Origin: Ruminococcus sp.
Lineage (GTDB): Bacteria; Bacillota_A; Clostridia; Oscillospirales; Acutalibacteraceae
Length of the DNA stretch: 19,302 bases
NCBI GenBank assembly: GCA_017481395.1
Contig: JAFUPE010000089.1
Span: 1 to 19,302 of the forward strand
Direction of reading: 5' to 3'
Shown here: positions 6,781 to 14,364 of the stretch, piece by piece
Layout: each line of letters begins with the position of its first letter
Numbering within the stretch: position 1 is the stretch's first letter
The notes under the pieces: model-generated
Database searches by the model: none
The model's input: only the letters and a program-made list of their open reading frames with translations
Told to the model about the DNA's origin: nothing
Translations under genes and position numbers: made by a program

Positions 6781-7767
6781 TTATAAAAGATGAGCACGAA
6801 GCTCCTCGGGGCTTTGTACGCTTAAAAGTGCAGGAGGAATATCAAATACAGTCTTACAGCCTGTGTCACCCTTAGCGGCCATTCTTACGGCAGCTCTTGC
6901 AAAGGCAACGATTACAGAAGCCGTAAACTCGGGATTAGAGTCAAGCTTCAAGCTATATTCTATAACATGGTTATTCTCTTTATTGGCACCTGTTTTGCCT
7001 GTGCGGATAACAAAGCCGCCATGGGGAATTCCGCTGTGGTCTCGCTTTAATTCCTCCATAGAAATAAAATGCACTGTTGTATCATAGTCTGCAAAATAGT
7101 TAGGCATTTCCTTGATTTCTCTTTCAATTTTAGCCTTGTCAGCATCCTCAGCGGCAACTACAAAGCATTCGCGTGTGTGCTTTTCGCGAGTTGTAAGCTC
7201 AGGAGCAGAGCCGCTTCGAACTGCATCAAGTGCAGCTTCTACGGGGATTGTGTACTGCTTTGCATCAATTACACCCTCAATACGGCGGATAGCATCAGAG
7301 TGACCCTGACTTACGCCCTTGCCCCAGAAAGTGTAATCCTTGCCCTCGGGCAAAACTGCAGATGCATAAAGTCGGTTAATAGAAAACATACCGGGGTCCC
7401 AGCCTGCCGAGATAATAGCAACCTTGCCACCCTCGATTGCCGCCTTGTTGACATTATCAAAATGCTCGGGAATTCTTGCGTGAGTATCAAAGCTGTCAAC
7501 AACTGTGAACATCTTAGCAAGCTCGGGAGTCTGCTGAGGTAAATCTGTAGCAGAGCCTCCGCAGAGAATCATAACATCTATTTTATCGGTATAATTCTTG
7601 ACGTCACTTACATGCTTAACCTCAACGCCCTCTGTACCGATTTTAAGGCTTTCGGGGTCGCGTCGGGTAAACACAGCAACTAAAGCCATATCGGGATTCT
7701 GGCGGATAGCATTTTCAATACCTCTGCCAAGGTTGCCGTAGCCGTAAATACCTACTCTTGTTTTCAT
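6781..7767 (-). CDS. ddh: meso-diaminopimelate D-dehydrogenase
   Basis: Ddh reductively aminates tetrahydrodipicolinate with ammonia and NADPH to meso-diaminopimelate in one step, bypassing the succinyl or acetyl branches, and so feeds both lysine and peptidoglycan. The 328-residue protein is full length. An N-terminal Rossmann motif GIYGYGNLGRG (residues 7-17) is followed by FTRRDP, a cofactor-phosphate-contacting motif. The dimerisation/catalytic domain carries FWGKGVSQGHSDAIRRI, TREKHTRECFVV, YDTTVHFIS and SGIPHGGFVIR, and the end returns to FDIPPALLS. An AAAGGAT ribosome site precedes the ATG. It is monocistronic, with a promoter at 7809-7837 and its own terminator. It implies a meso-DAP type cell wall. 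Confidence 0.96.
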   Translation of the reverse strand: MKTRVGIYGYGNLGRGIENAIRQNPDMALVAVFTRRDPESLKIGTEGVEVKHVSDVKNYTDKIDVMILCGGSATDLPQQTPELAKMFTVVDSFDTHARIPEHFDNVNKAAIEGGKVAIISAGWDPGMFSINRLYASAVLPEGKDYTFWGKGVSQGHSDAIRRIEGVIDAKQYTIPVEAALDAVRSGSAPELTTREKHTRECFVVAAEDADKAKIEREIKEMPNYFADYDTTVHFISMEELKRDHSGIPHGGFVIRTGKTGANKENNHVIEYSLKLDSNPEFTASVIVAFARAAVRMAAKGDTGCKTVFDIPPALLSVQSPEELRAHLL

Positions 7768-7808
7768 AAACTATCAATCCTTTCCGGATACAAAATAAAT
7801 ATGTGCTT

Positions 7809-7837
7809 ATTTTAACTCTATATTTAAAAGTTGTAAA
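7809..7837 (-). promoter_or_regulatory. SigA-type promoter of ddh
   Basis: Minus-strand TTTACA (7832-7837), 17-bp spacer, TAAAAT (7809-7814), about 40 bases ahead of the ddh start. Confidence 0.65.
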
Positions 7838-7943
7838 TAGTATGAGAAGAAAAATCATTTATATTTTTTAAAAAAATTATGTTTTATATTACCAAAGGTA
7901 TATCTTTTCACAATAAATATTTACAATACTAATAACAGGCAAT

Positions 7944-7976
7944 AGAAAAAGGACTTGAGTTTTATAAACTCAAGTC
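7944..7976 (-). terminator. intrinsic terminator of the interrupted zinc-ribbon gene
   Basis: Positions 7951-7976 are a perfect 26-base palindrome (GGACTTGAGTTTA and its exact complement) and on the minus strand are followed by TTTTT. It stands 12 bases beyond the stop codon at 7989. Confidence 0.9.
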
Positions 7977-7988
7977 CTGTAGTTTTAA

Positions 7989-8312
7989 TTAAAGAGAGCC
8001 GAGAATTCCGACAATAATTATGAAATAGAATGCCCAGAAAGCAGTAAAGGCAATACCTACGCCAAAGCCTACTCTGCCTAAGATAGAGCCAACCTTTGCT
8101 TTGCCGAAAATCTGACCGCCGTTTTCTGCCATAAACTGTGCAGCAAGCTTCTTGGCGATAGAACCGAAAATAATACCGGGAATACCGAACTCACAAAGTG
8201 CAATTGCTAAAATACCCTTAATAAGAAGGGAGCCTGCATCCACATTAGAAACAGGTGCAGCATTAAAAGTTGGTGTCTGCTGGTATGTAGGTGCCTGCTG
8301 ATATGTAGGCTC
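7989..8312 (-). pseudogene. C-terminal membrane part of the zinc-ribbon protein, separated by an in-frame TAG
   Basis: This reading frame continues exactly in phase from the upstream fragment (8313-8546). After the TAG at 8313-8315 it resumes EPTYQQAPTYQQTPTF, the same PTYQ repeat as before the stop. It then encodes a glycine/alanine-rich hydrophobic segment (GSLLIKGILAIALCEFGIPG), an amphipathic stretch, and a final membrane helix ending in GILGSL. Together, 185 codon positions would form a zinc-ribbon / flexible linker / two-TM protein, a common small-protein layout in Clostridia. No independent start with a ribosome site is visible (only a GTG at 8241-8243). It is expressed only if the TAG is read through, or is a remnant if not. 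Confidence 0.65.
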
Positions 8313-8546
8313 CTAATAAGTGGGTGCCTGATATGTGGGAGCATAAACATTCTCGTTCACAGGTGTCTGAGGCTCAGCTACGGGTGCCTCTACTACAGGG
8401 GCTGCTACCTCAACGGGTGCCTCAACCGCAGGAGCTTCTGCTGTTACAGGTGTTTCTGCTACAGTGCCCATATTCAGTGCACTACCGCAATTAGCGCAAA
8501 AAGCCGCACCCTCAGCAGCCTGTGTGCCACATTTACTACAAAACAT
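8313..8546 (-). CDS. zinc-ribbon protein, N-terminal part (truncated by TAG at codon 78)
   Basis: The 77-residue product starts with a classic double-CxxC zinc ribbon (Cys3, Cys6, Cys17, Cys20; MFCSKCGTQ...FCANCGSAL). It then has an Ala/Pro/Val/Glu-rich linker with APVE-like repeats and the first two of about five PTYQ repeats. The frame is cut by TAG where the repeat pattern predicts a CAG glutamine codon, so a single C-to-T change explains it. The gene has a GAGGAG ribosome site and a plausible promoter at 8603-8631. The ribbon binds zinc by family knowledge; the role is unknown. Without the C-terminal membrane part the product would be soluble. Confidence 0.7.
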   Translation of the reverse strand: MFCSKCGTQAAEGAAFCANCGSALNMGTVAETPVTAEAPAVEAPVEVAAPVVEAPVAEPQTPVNENVYAPTYQAPTY

Positions 8547-8602
8547 AATTCATTCTCCTCATCTGTTACTTAGTAAAAATATATTTAAATTCTTACGTAG
8601 AT

Positions 8603-8631
8603 ATGTTACCATAGTCTAAGATATACTTCAA
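8603..8631 (-). promoter_or_regulatory. probable promoter of the zinc-ribbon gene
   Basis: Minus-strand TTGAAG (8626-8631), 17-bp spacer, TAACAT (8603-8608). It is a weaker match than the other promoters in the window, but correctly placed about 50 bases from the start codon. Confidence 0.5.
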
Positions 8632-8708
8632 TAGTTTAAAAATAACTTTATAAAATCCGCACAATAAAGTGAAAATTTGTTTATTTAATTTTAAGGAGAA
8701 ATGTAGTT

Positions 8709-9227
8709 ATGGCTCTTTCTTTTTCTTTTTATAATCGCGACTGCCTTACGGTTGCAAAGGATTTAATCGGTAAAGTTTTGGTAAAAAAGACAGAAAACGG
8801 AGAGATACGGCTTAGAATTACCGAAACCGAAGGCTACCTTGGCGAAGCCGACACAGCATGTCACGCACACAAAGGCAGAACAAAACGCACAGAGGTTATG
8901 TATATGAAAGCAGGCACAATTTACGTTTATCTTTGCTACGGTATGCATTGGCTTTTGAATATTGTCACAGGTAACCCGGATGACCCTCAGGCGGTACTTA
9001 TAAGAGCTTGTGAGGATTTTGAAGGCCCTGCAAAGCTTACCAAAAGGTTAGGCATTACAGGCGAATACAATCGAAAAGACATCACTGCCTGCGAGGATTT
9101 TTGTATCGAGGACGACGGCTTTAAGTGCAAAGTAGATACCAAAAAACGTGTAGGAATAAGTTATGCCTCCGAAGAAGACCAGAATAAACTCTGGCGGTTT
9201 GTTATAAAAGATAAAAAGCATCGGTAA
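8709..9227 (+). CDS. DNA-3-methyladenine glycosylase (AAG/MPG family)
   Basis: This enzyme flips out and excises alkylated or deaminated purines such as 3-methyladenine and hypoxanthine, the first step of base-excision repair. The AAG-family blocks are all present: DLIGKVLVK, the ITETEGYLG segment with the catalytic Glu41, DTACHAHKGRTKR, the MYMKAGTIYVYLCYGMHWLLNIVT core, AVLIRACE and the GPAKLTKRLGI motif. At 172 residues it is on the short side for bacterial homologues (about 190-210), with reduced C-terminal loops. An AAGGAG site lies 10 bases before the ATG. A weak candidate promoter (TTCAAT-16-TATAAA, 8627-8654) overlaps the divergent one at 8603-8631. The stop codon sits inside the loop of its own terminator. 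Confidence 0.93.
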   Translation: MALSFSFYNRDCLTVAKDLIGKVLVKKTENGEIRLRITETEGYLGEADTACHAHKGRTKRTEVMYMKAGTIYVYLCYGMHWLLNIVTGNPDDPQAVLIRACEDFEGPAKLTKRLGITGEYNRKDITACEDFCIEDDGFKCKVDTKKRVGISYASEEDQNKLWRFVIKDKKHR

Positions 9228-9252
9228 AAACCGATGCTTAATTTATTTTTTT
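9216..9252 (+). terminator. intrinsic terminator overlapping the glycosylase stop codon, probably bidirectional
   Basis: AAGCATCGGT (9216-9225) pairs with ACCGATGCTT (9230-9239), loop AAAA, then AATTTATTTTTTT. The TAA stop at 9225-9227 lies at the loop. On the minus strand the stem is followed by TTTTTATCTTTT, so it can also end the convergent acyltransferase transcript. Confidence 0.85.
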
Positions 9253-10280
9253 AACCACTTTGTAACGGGAGTTAACCACTTTTCGCATTTTGTGCAGGGA
9301 TAAAGTACGTATTCAAACGGCTTTAAGGAAAGCACAATAGAAATCACTACCGAGCCTGCAATCATAATCACACCTAACCACAAGTCAGACATTGCCGACA
9401 CTGCGAAGGGCAGCACAGTATACTGAAGTATATATAATACTTGTCGGTGAAGCGAGTAAACTGTTAAGGTTTTTGAACCTATATTGGTAAATACAGGTAT
9501 TTTTTTGTTTGGCATAATACTAAGCACTGCAAAACCTACAAGAGAACTGAAAATATAACACCCTAACCTTAGCAACGCCCCAAAAGGGTACCAATCATCA
9601 CCAAACTCAATATAAGGGTTATTACCCGAAAAAACATATCTTAAGCTAAGAATCCTATCCCCTACGGTAAAAATACCTAAAGTAAAAATTACCAGCACTA
9701 TCCAGCTTACTGCTTTTACGTATTTTTTACTTATAAAGCAAAGCAGTCTGTCGCCTTCAAGCATATACCCCAAAAAGAAATAAGGATAAAAGGTAAACAT
9801 TTTTGACAATGTAAGCACGTCGCCTATTTCGCTTACATAACCAACAGCTAAAGAAAGCAAAAGAGAAATCAAAAGCACCTTTTTACGGTTAAATCCCTTG
9901 ATTAAATAAGTAAACGCCATAAACACAGCTGTGACAAATATATACCAAGGGGTACCCTTTTCCGTAATAAAGCTAAAACTTCCTTTTCCCCTGCAAAATA
10001 TCAGTGTAATATGAATGGTAAGCTTTATAAAATAAAACAAAAGCATATAGGAAATTATTTTGTTTAACTTAAATCGAGGGGCATTAACAAAGCTTTTTGA
10101 AAAAAAACCTGTAAGAAACATAAACAGCGGCATATGAAAAACTGTCAGCCACAAATAAATATTGCTCAAAAACTGACTATCATTAATATACGCCGAAATT
10201 GCGTGTCCCAATACTACTAAAATCATAAGAAAAGCCTTTGTATTGTCCCACTTGGCAACTCGGTTTTGCGAAACACTCAT
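9243..10280 (-). CDS. membrane acyltransferase, acyltransferase-3 (OatA/NodX-like) family
   Basis: Proteins of this family move acetyl or other acyl groups across the membrane onto cell-surface sugars or exported molecules. The 345-residue protein consists of about ten membrane segments. The N-terminal family motif VAKWDNTKAFLMILVVLGHA holds the probable catalytic His, followed by VFHMPLFMFLTGFF; the ITEKGTPWYIF region is also typical. There is no C-terminal SGNH domain, unlike OatA. I chose the ATG at 10278-10280 because a GAGGTG site lies six bases upstream; the GTG at 10289 would be inside that ribosome site. It is a single-gene unit. The acceptor substrate cannot be told from sequence or neighbours. 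Confidence 0.88.
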   Translation of the reverse strand: MSVSQNRVAKWDNTKAFLMILVVLGHAISAYINDSQFLSNIYLWLTVFHMPLFMFLTGFFSKSFVNAPRFKLNKIISYMLLFYFIKLTIHITLIFCRGKGSFSFITEKGTPWYIFVTAVFMAFTYLIKGFNRKKVLLISLLLSLAVGYVSEIGDVLTLSKMFTFYPYFFLGYMLEGDRLLCFISKKYVKAVSWIVLVIFTLGIFTVGDRILSLRYVFSGNNPYIEFGDDWYPFGALLRLGCYIFSSLVGFAVLSIMPNKKIPVFTNIGSKTLTVYSLHRQVLYILQYTVLPFAVSAMSDLWLGVIMIAGSVVISIVLSLKPFEYVLYPCTKCEKWLTPVTKWLKK

Positions 10281-10301
10281 TTTGTTCACCTCAGTTCATA
10301 C

Positions 10302-10330
10302 ATTATACAATAGTTTTAATTACATAGCAA
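10302..10330 (-). promoter_or_regulatory. SigA-type promoter of the acyltransferase gene
   Basis: Minus-strand TTGCTA (10325-10330), 17-bp spacer, TATAAT (10302-10307), close to the start codon, giving a leader of only about 15-20 nt. Confidence 0.7.
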
Positions 10331-10424
10331 CAAAAAACTTGATTATTTAGTAAGGTAACGGGAATAATAAAAGCGACAGCTGAAAACTTAAAAGCTATCA
10401 TAATTTAATTCAAGGAGAAAAAAT

Positions 10425-10679
10425 ATGAAAAAAGTAATTGCACTCTTGCTTGTTGCTCTTATGGCTGTGTCACTTGTGGCGTGCTCTATGGGCAAAAACG
10501 ACACCACAACCACCACAAATGCCGCAGGCACAAACAATAACAGCAATAATAACGGAAATGTTACAGGCGGGACAAATAACTCTGCCAATAATAACAACAA
10601 TACAAAAAACACAGAAAACATGCTCGAAAGTATGATTCCCGATGTCAGCACAAATGTCAGCACCGAGGGTCAGCGATAA
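10425..10679 (+). CDS. small Asn/Thr-rich lipoprotein of unknown function
   Basis: The 84-residue product has a clear lipoprotein signal (MKK, hydrophobic stretch, lipobox LVAC with Cys20). The mature part, about 64 residues, is low complexity. It is a Thr run (residues 27-31), then Asn-rich NNN clusters broken by G/T/A, and ends in a slightly more complex MLESMIPDVSTNV tail. It would be anchored to the outer leaflet with an unstructured, hydrophilic tail. It has a good AAGGAG ribosome site and a terminator right behind it, which together support it as a real gene. An overlapping antisense frame is a shadow. I see no confident promoter in 10331-10424. No function can be assigned. Confidence 0.75.
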   Translation: MKKVIALLLVALMAVSLVACSMGKNDTTTTTNAAGTNNNSNNNGNVTGGTNNSANNNNNTKNTENMLESMIPDVSTNVSTEGQR

Positions 10680-10702
10680 AGACAGTTTCTGACATAAATT
10701 TC

Positions 10703-10733
10703 GGGAAGTGGGTAAAACTCACTTCCCTTTTTT
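10703..10733 (+). terminator. intrinsic terminator of the small lipoprotein gene
   Basis: GGGAAGTG (10703-10710) pairs with CACTTCCC (10720-10727), followed by T6 (10728-10733). Confidence 0.88.
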
Positions 10734-10751
10734 AAATTTTGGTAAAATCTG

Positions 10752-10779
10752 TTGTAATTCTTTTTAAAAGGTGTATAAT
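10752..10779 (+). promoter_or_regulatory. SigA-type promoter of the trkA-trkH-HAD operon
   Basis: TTGTAA (10752-10757), 16-bp spacer, TATAAT (10774-10779). The leader to trkA is about 52 nt, too short for the known c-di-AMP riboswitch that often precedes K+ transport genes. Confidence 0.7.
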
Positions 10780-10838
10780 ATGAGGCGACAACGAGGTTAA
10801 TCGTATTATCGGTTATCCTTAATAAAAGAGGAATATGT

Positions 10839-12197
10839 ATGAACATTATTGTAGTTGGTTGCGGTAAAATCGGTCAATCTATTATTTCAAGCCTTATCAG
10901 CGAAGGCCACGACGTAGTAGCAATTGACAAGGACCAAGAAATCATTGAAGAAGTAACTAATATTTACGACGTTATCGGTGTTTGCGGCATCGGCACTGAC
11001 TGCGAAATATTAACCGAAGCAGGTGCTAATAAGGCCGATATATTCATTGCCGTTACAGGCTCCGACGAGCTTAATATGCTTAGTTGCTATCTTGCTAAGA
11101 CCCTTGGTGCAGAAAACACCATTGCAAGAATCCGTAATCGCGAATATAACGAAAAAAGCCTTGGATTTTTACAACACGAGTTGGGACTTTCGATGTCAAT
11201 TAACCCCGAATTTTTCGCGGCGCATGACATCTACAATGTTCTTAAGCTTCCCTCTGCTGCTCATATAGAAACCTTCTCCACCCGAAATTTCGAGATTATC
11301 GAGCTTGTGCTTCGTTCTGACTCTCCCCTTTCGGGCATGAAGATTATAGATTTAAGACGTCAGCACAAAGCAAAGTTTCTTATCTGTGCAGTTTGCAGAG
11401 AGGGCAAGGTTTATATCCCCGACGGTAATTTTGAGCTAAAAAGCGGCGACAAAATTGCCCTTACTGCCGCACCAAGCGAAATAATCAAACTACTTAAAAG
11501 TCTTAAAATCACCCAGCGTTCTGCTAAAAAAGTAATGATTTTAGGTGCAAGCCGCACAGGATATTACCTTGCAAGAATGCTTCTTTTGTCAGGCTGTTCG
11601 GTTGTAATTATCGACAAAGACCCTAAAAGATGTCAGGAAATCTGCGAAGCTCTGCCTAATGCAACGGTTATTTTAGGCGACGGTGCCCAGCAGGAGCTTT
11701 TACGCGAGGAAGGCATAAACAATGTTGACGCCTTTATTTCACTTACAGGTATGGATGAGCAGAATATTCTTATCTCTTACTATGCTCAAAGCGAAAACGT
11801 GCCTAAGGTTATTACCAAGGTTAACCGAAATGAATTTGTGCCTCTTGCCACAGGCTTAGGACTTGATACAATTATTTCTCCCAGAAGAACCATTACCGAC
11901 GTAATTTTAAGATACGTCAGAGCTCTTAAAAACTCTGTGGGAAGTAACGTTGAAAAGCTTTACAAAATTATGGACGGCAACGCCGAAGCACTTAAATTTA
12001 ACGTTCGAGAGGACTTTAAGTATATAAACACCCCCTTAAAGGATATAAGCTTTAAGTCGAATATTCTTATTGCAGGAATACTACGCAACCGCAAGGCTAT
12101 GGTGCCTACAGGCGACAGCGTTATTCTTCCCGGTGACAAGGTTATTGTTATAAGTACCGAGCACAGGCTTTACGACCTTGCAGATATTATTAAATAA
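10839..12197 (+). CDS. trkA: Trk/Ktr potassium uptake system, cytosolic NAD-binding subunit TrkA
   Basis: TrkA-type proteins form a cytoplasmic gating ring that binds NAD(H)/ATP and controls the TrkH channel. The 452-residue protein is the duplicated form with RCK-N (residues 1-120, GCGKIG at 7-12 and acidic Asp30), RCK-C (about 140-225), a second RCK-N (from about 230, GASRTG then VVIIDKD) and a second RCK-C (about 370-450, ending in GDKVIVIST). Both Rossmann halves keep glycine motifs, although the second has the variant GASRTG in place of GxGxxG. It is soluble. A GAGGA ribosome site precedes the ATG, and trkH follows nine bases after the stop, so subunits are co-expressed. Confidence 0.94.
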   Translation: MNIIVVGCGKIGQSIISSLISEGHDVVAIDKDQEIIEEVTNIYDVIGVCGIGTDCEILTEAGANKADIFIAVTGSDELNMLSCYLAKTLGAENTIARIRNREYNEKSLGFLQHELGLSMSINPEFFAAHDIYNVLKLPSAAHIETFSTRNFEIIELVLRSDSPLSGMKIIDLRRQHKAKFLICAVCREGKVYIPDGNFELKSGDKIALTAAPSEIIKLLKSLKITQRSAKKVMILGASRTGYYLARMLLLSGCSVVIIDKDPKRCQEICEALPNATVILGDGAQQELLREEGINNVDAFISLTGMDEQNILISYYAQSENVPKVITKVNRNEFVPLATGLGLDTIISPRRTITDVILRYVRALKNSVGSNVEKLYKIMDGNAEALKFNVREDFKYINTPLKDISFKSNILIAGILRNRKAMVPTGDSVILPGDKVIVISTEHRLYDLADIIK

Positions 12198-12206
12198 GAG
12201 GTTTAT

Positions 12207-13649
12207 ATGAATCGCAGAATGGTACTAAACACTGTGGGGCATATTATTTTAGCAGAAGCCGCACTTCTGATTTTGCCCGCTATAGTGTCGGTTATTTATT
12301 TAGAACAATGCGTATGGGCATTTCTTATTACCATAGGCATTGCGTTAGCTTTAGGCTTGGTTTTTAAATTTGTCTCTAACCCCGGCAACAAGGTTATTTA
12401 CGCCAAAGAAGGCTTTGTAATTGTTACATATGCTTGGATTTTGATGTCGGCAATTGGAGCTTTACCCTTCTTTTTAAGCGGTGAAATTCCAAATTATGTA
12501 GACGCCTTCTTCGAAACCGTCTCAGGCTTTACTACTACAGGTGCCTCTATACTTACAGATATTGAGGCTATGAGCAGAGGACTTCTTTTCTGGCGAAGCT
12601 TTACGCACTGGATTGGCGGTATGGGCGTAATTGTATTTGTTATGGCGATTATTCCTAACATAGCCGACCGTTCGATGCATATTATGAAGGCAGAGGTTCC
12701 CGGTCCTACCGTTGGTAAATTGGTGCCCAAAGCAAGGGATACCGCAAAAATCCTTTACCTTATTTATATCGCCATGACAGTTATAATGATTGTCATGCTT
12801 TTATTCGGCGGAATGCCGCTTTTTGATAGCATAGTTCACGCTTTCGGCACAGCAGGCACAGGCGGTTTTGGTATAAAATCTACAAGTATAGGCGGCTACA
12901 ACGCCTACTGCCAATGGGTTATTACCGCTTTTATGCTTATATTCTCTCTTAATTTCAATCTTTACTACCTAATACTATTAAGAAAGTTTAAGACTGTACT
13001 AAAAAGCACCGAGCTTTGGTTTTTCCTGGGTCTTGTAGTAGTGTGTATTGCTATTATCACAGTTGATATAGCTCCTATGTACGCAAGCTTTGAAGAAACC
13101 ATAAGAACCTCGTCGTTTCAGGTTGCCACAATTATTTCTACTACAGGATATGCAACAGCTAACTTTAACACATGGCCAAGCCTCAGCAAGGCAATTTTGC
13201 TTATGCTTATGATTATAGGCGGTTGTGCAGGCTCGACTGCAGGCGGACTTAAAAATGCCAGAGTTGTAATGCTTATTAAAACCGTCCACCGCGAGCTTAA
13301 AAAGCTTTTACATCCTCGTTCTGTGCGAGCTGTAAGCATGGAAAGCAAGCGTGTTGACGAGCAAACCTTAGGCGGAGTTACTTCTTACTTTGCAATTTAC
13401 GTAATGTGCGTTATCGGCATTTTTGTGCTTCTCAGTATGGAGCCTTTTGGAATTGAAACCAACCTTTCGGCAACTCTTGCCTGCTTTAATAACGTTGGCC
13501 CCGGTTTTGGTGCGGTTGGTCCTATTGGCAGCTACGCTGATTACTCTATTTTCTCGAAGCTGCTTTTGTCTTTGGCAATGCTTTTGGGACGACTTGAGAT
13601 TTTCCCACTTGTTTTAGGACTTAATCCTCTTGTTTGGAAAAAAAGATAA
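12207..13649 (+). CDS. trkH: Trk/Ktr potassium uptake system, membrane channel subunit TrkH
   Basis: TrkH/KtrB is the K+-conducting membrane subunit. The 480-residue protein has the four-fold M1-P-M2 layout. The four selectivity-filter loops are visible: SGFTTTGAS (Gly112), FGTAGTGGFG (around Gly219), IISTTGYATANF (Gly314) and FNNVGPGFGAVG (around Gly431). The GGCAGSTAGGLK segment (residues 338-349) lies in the gating-loop region between repeats 3 and 4. An AGAGG ribosome site precedes the ATG, nine bases after trkA. The next gene starts 17 bases after its stop. Clostridia use such systems for K+ homeostasis and osmotic adaptation, usually under c-di-AMP or NAD control through the RCK subunit. 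Confidence 0.95.
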   Translation: MNRRMVLNTVGHIILAEAALLILPAIVSVIYLEQCVWAFLITIGIALALGLVFKFVSNPGNKVIYAKEGFVIVTYAWILMSAIGALPFFLSGEIPNYVDAFFETVSGFTTTGASILTDIEAMSRGLLFWRSFTHWIGGMGVIVFVMAIIPNIADRSMHIMKAEVPGPTVGKLVPKARDTAKILYLIYIAMTVIMIVMLLFGGMPLFDSIVHAFGTAGTGGFGIKSTSIGGYNAYCQWVITAFMLIFSLNFNLYYLILLRKFKTVLKSTELWFFLGLVVVCIAIITVDIAPMYASFEETIRTSSFQVATIISTTGYATANFNTWPSLSKAILLMLMIIGGCAGSTAGGLKNARVVMLIKTVHRELKKLLHPRSVRAVSMESKRVDEQTLGGVTSYFAIYVMCVIGIFVLLSMEPFGIETNLSATLACFNNVGPGFGAVGPIGSYADYSIFSKLLLSLAMLLGRLEIFPLVLGLNPLVWKKR

Positions 13650-13666
13650 TTTTTAAAGGAAATTCT

Positions 13667-14308
13667 ATGAGTAAAAACGGTATTATTTTTGATTTAGACG
13701 GAACCTTGTGGGACTCCTGCGTAGCTATTCTGCCTTCATGGCAGAAGGTTATAACCGCCCATGGTATTGACAGACCGCCCCTAACAGAAGAGGAAATGGG
13801 AACTTACATGGGAAAAACGGTAGAGCAAATTGCACCCTTGATGCTTCCTATGCTGACTGTCGAGGAAGGTGTCGCTATTATCATGGAGGGCTGTGAAGAG
13901 GAGTGCGACGAGCTTAGACGTAACGGCGGCACCCTTTATGAAGATATAATCGAAACACTTTATACACTAAGCAAGGACTACAGCCTTTACATTGTCAGCA
14001 ACAGTCAGGACGGATATGTGCAGACCTTTGTAGACCACTATAAGCTTCACGATATAATCGAAGATTTCGAAATGGCAGGCAGAACAGGCAAGTGCAAGGG
14101 CGACAACATAAGGCTTGTAATCGAAAGAAACAACCTTTCAAAAGCTGTTTACGTTGGCGACACTGTTATGGATAAGGAAGCCGCAGACAAGGCAAAGGTT
14201 CCCTTTGTTTTCGCATCTTACGGCTTTGGCGACGTAAAAAATCCCGACTTCACCCTTACTAAACCTGCAGACCTTATCAAAATCGCAAAAGACTACTTTA
14301 ATCAATAA
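13667..14308 (+). CDS. HAD-superfamily hydrolase, phosphoglycolate-phosphatase-like
   Basis: The 213-residue protein has all four HAD motifs: DLDGTLWDS (motif I with nucleophile Asp, about residues 9-17), IVSNSQ (motif II), a lysine-containing GKCKGDN region (motif III) and VYVGDTVMDKEAA (motif IV). An alpha-helical cap (about residues 20-90) places it in subfamily I, like Gph and PgmB. It is probably a cytosolic phosphatase of a small phosphorylated metabolite; the substrate is unknown. The ATG at 13667 has AAAGGA six bases upstream, so the longer frame starting with TTG inside trkH is rejected. It is third in the trkA-trkH operon, 17 bases after trkH, with no obvious functional link. Confidence 0.9.
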   Translation: MSKNGIIFDLDGTLWDSCVAILPSWQKVITAHGIDRPPLTEEEMGTYMGKTVEQIAPLMLPMLTVEEGVAIIMEGCEEECDELRRNGGTLYEDIIETLYTLSKDYSLYIVSNSQDGYVQTFVDHYKLHDIIEDFEMAGRTGKCKGDNIRLVIERNNLSKAVYVGDTVMDKEAADKAKVPFVFASYGFGDVKNPDFTLTKPADLIKIAKDYFNQ

Positions 14309-14320
14309 TCACACATATAA

Positions 14321-14352
14321 AAAGACAGCTGAAAAAATCAGCTGTCTTTTTT
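14321..14352 (+). terminator. intrinsic terminator of the trk operon, probably bidirectional
   Basis: AAAGACAGCTGA (14321-14332) pairs with TCAGCTGTCTTT (14338-14349) across an A5 loop, followed by more T. The AT-symmetric ends let it also terminate the convergent dockerin-protein gene. Confidence 0.9.
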
Positions 14353-14364
14353 ATTTGCTTTGCG

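Noticed and set aside
6863..7542. Plus-strand open frames opposite ddh
   Set aside because: Antisense shadows; ddh is complete and unambiguous on the other strand.
8250..8345. Short repeats considered as a CRISPR array
   Set aside because: They are in-frame coding repeats without spacers of constant length and without cas genes nearby.
10281..10289. GTG start three codons upstream for the acyltransferase
   Set aside because: It overlaps the Shine-Dalgarno sequence that serves the ATG at 10278-10280.
10388..10663. Minus-strand frame opposite the small lipoprotein gene
   Set aside because: Its Val/Phe/Leu runs are the complement of Asn/Thr codons; the plus strand has the ribosome site, lipobox and terminator.
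10780..10838. c-di-AMP (ydaO-type) riboswitch ahead of trkA
   Set aside because: The leader is about 50 nt, far shorter than that aptamer, and lacks a terminator hairpin.
13634..13666. Extended N-terminus of the HAD hydrolase starting with TTG inside trkH
   Set aside because: The ATG at 13667 has a proper AAAGGA site and gives the usual HAD start just before the DLDGT motif.
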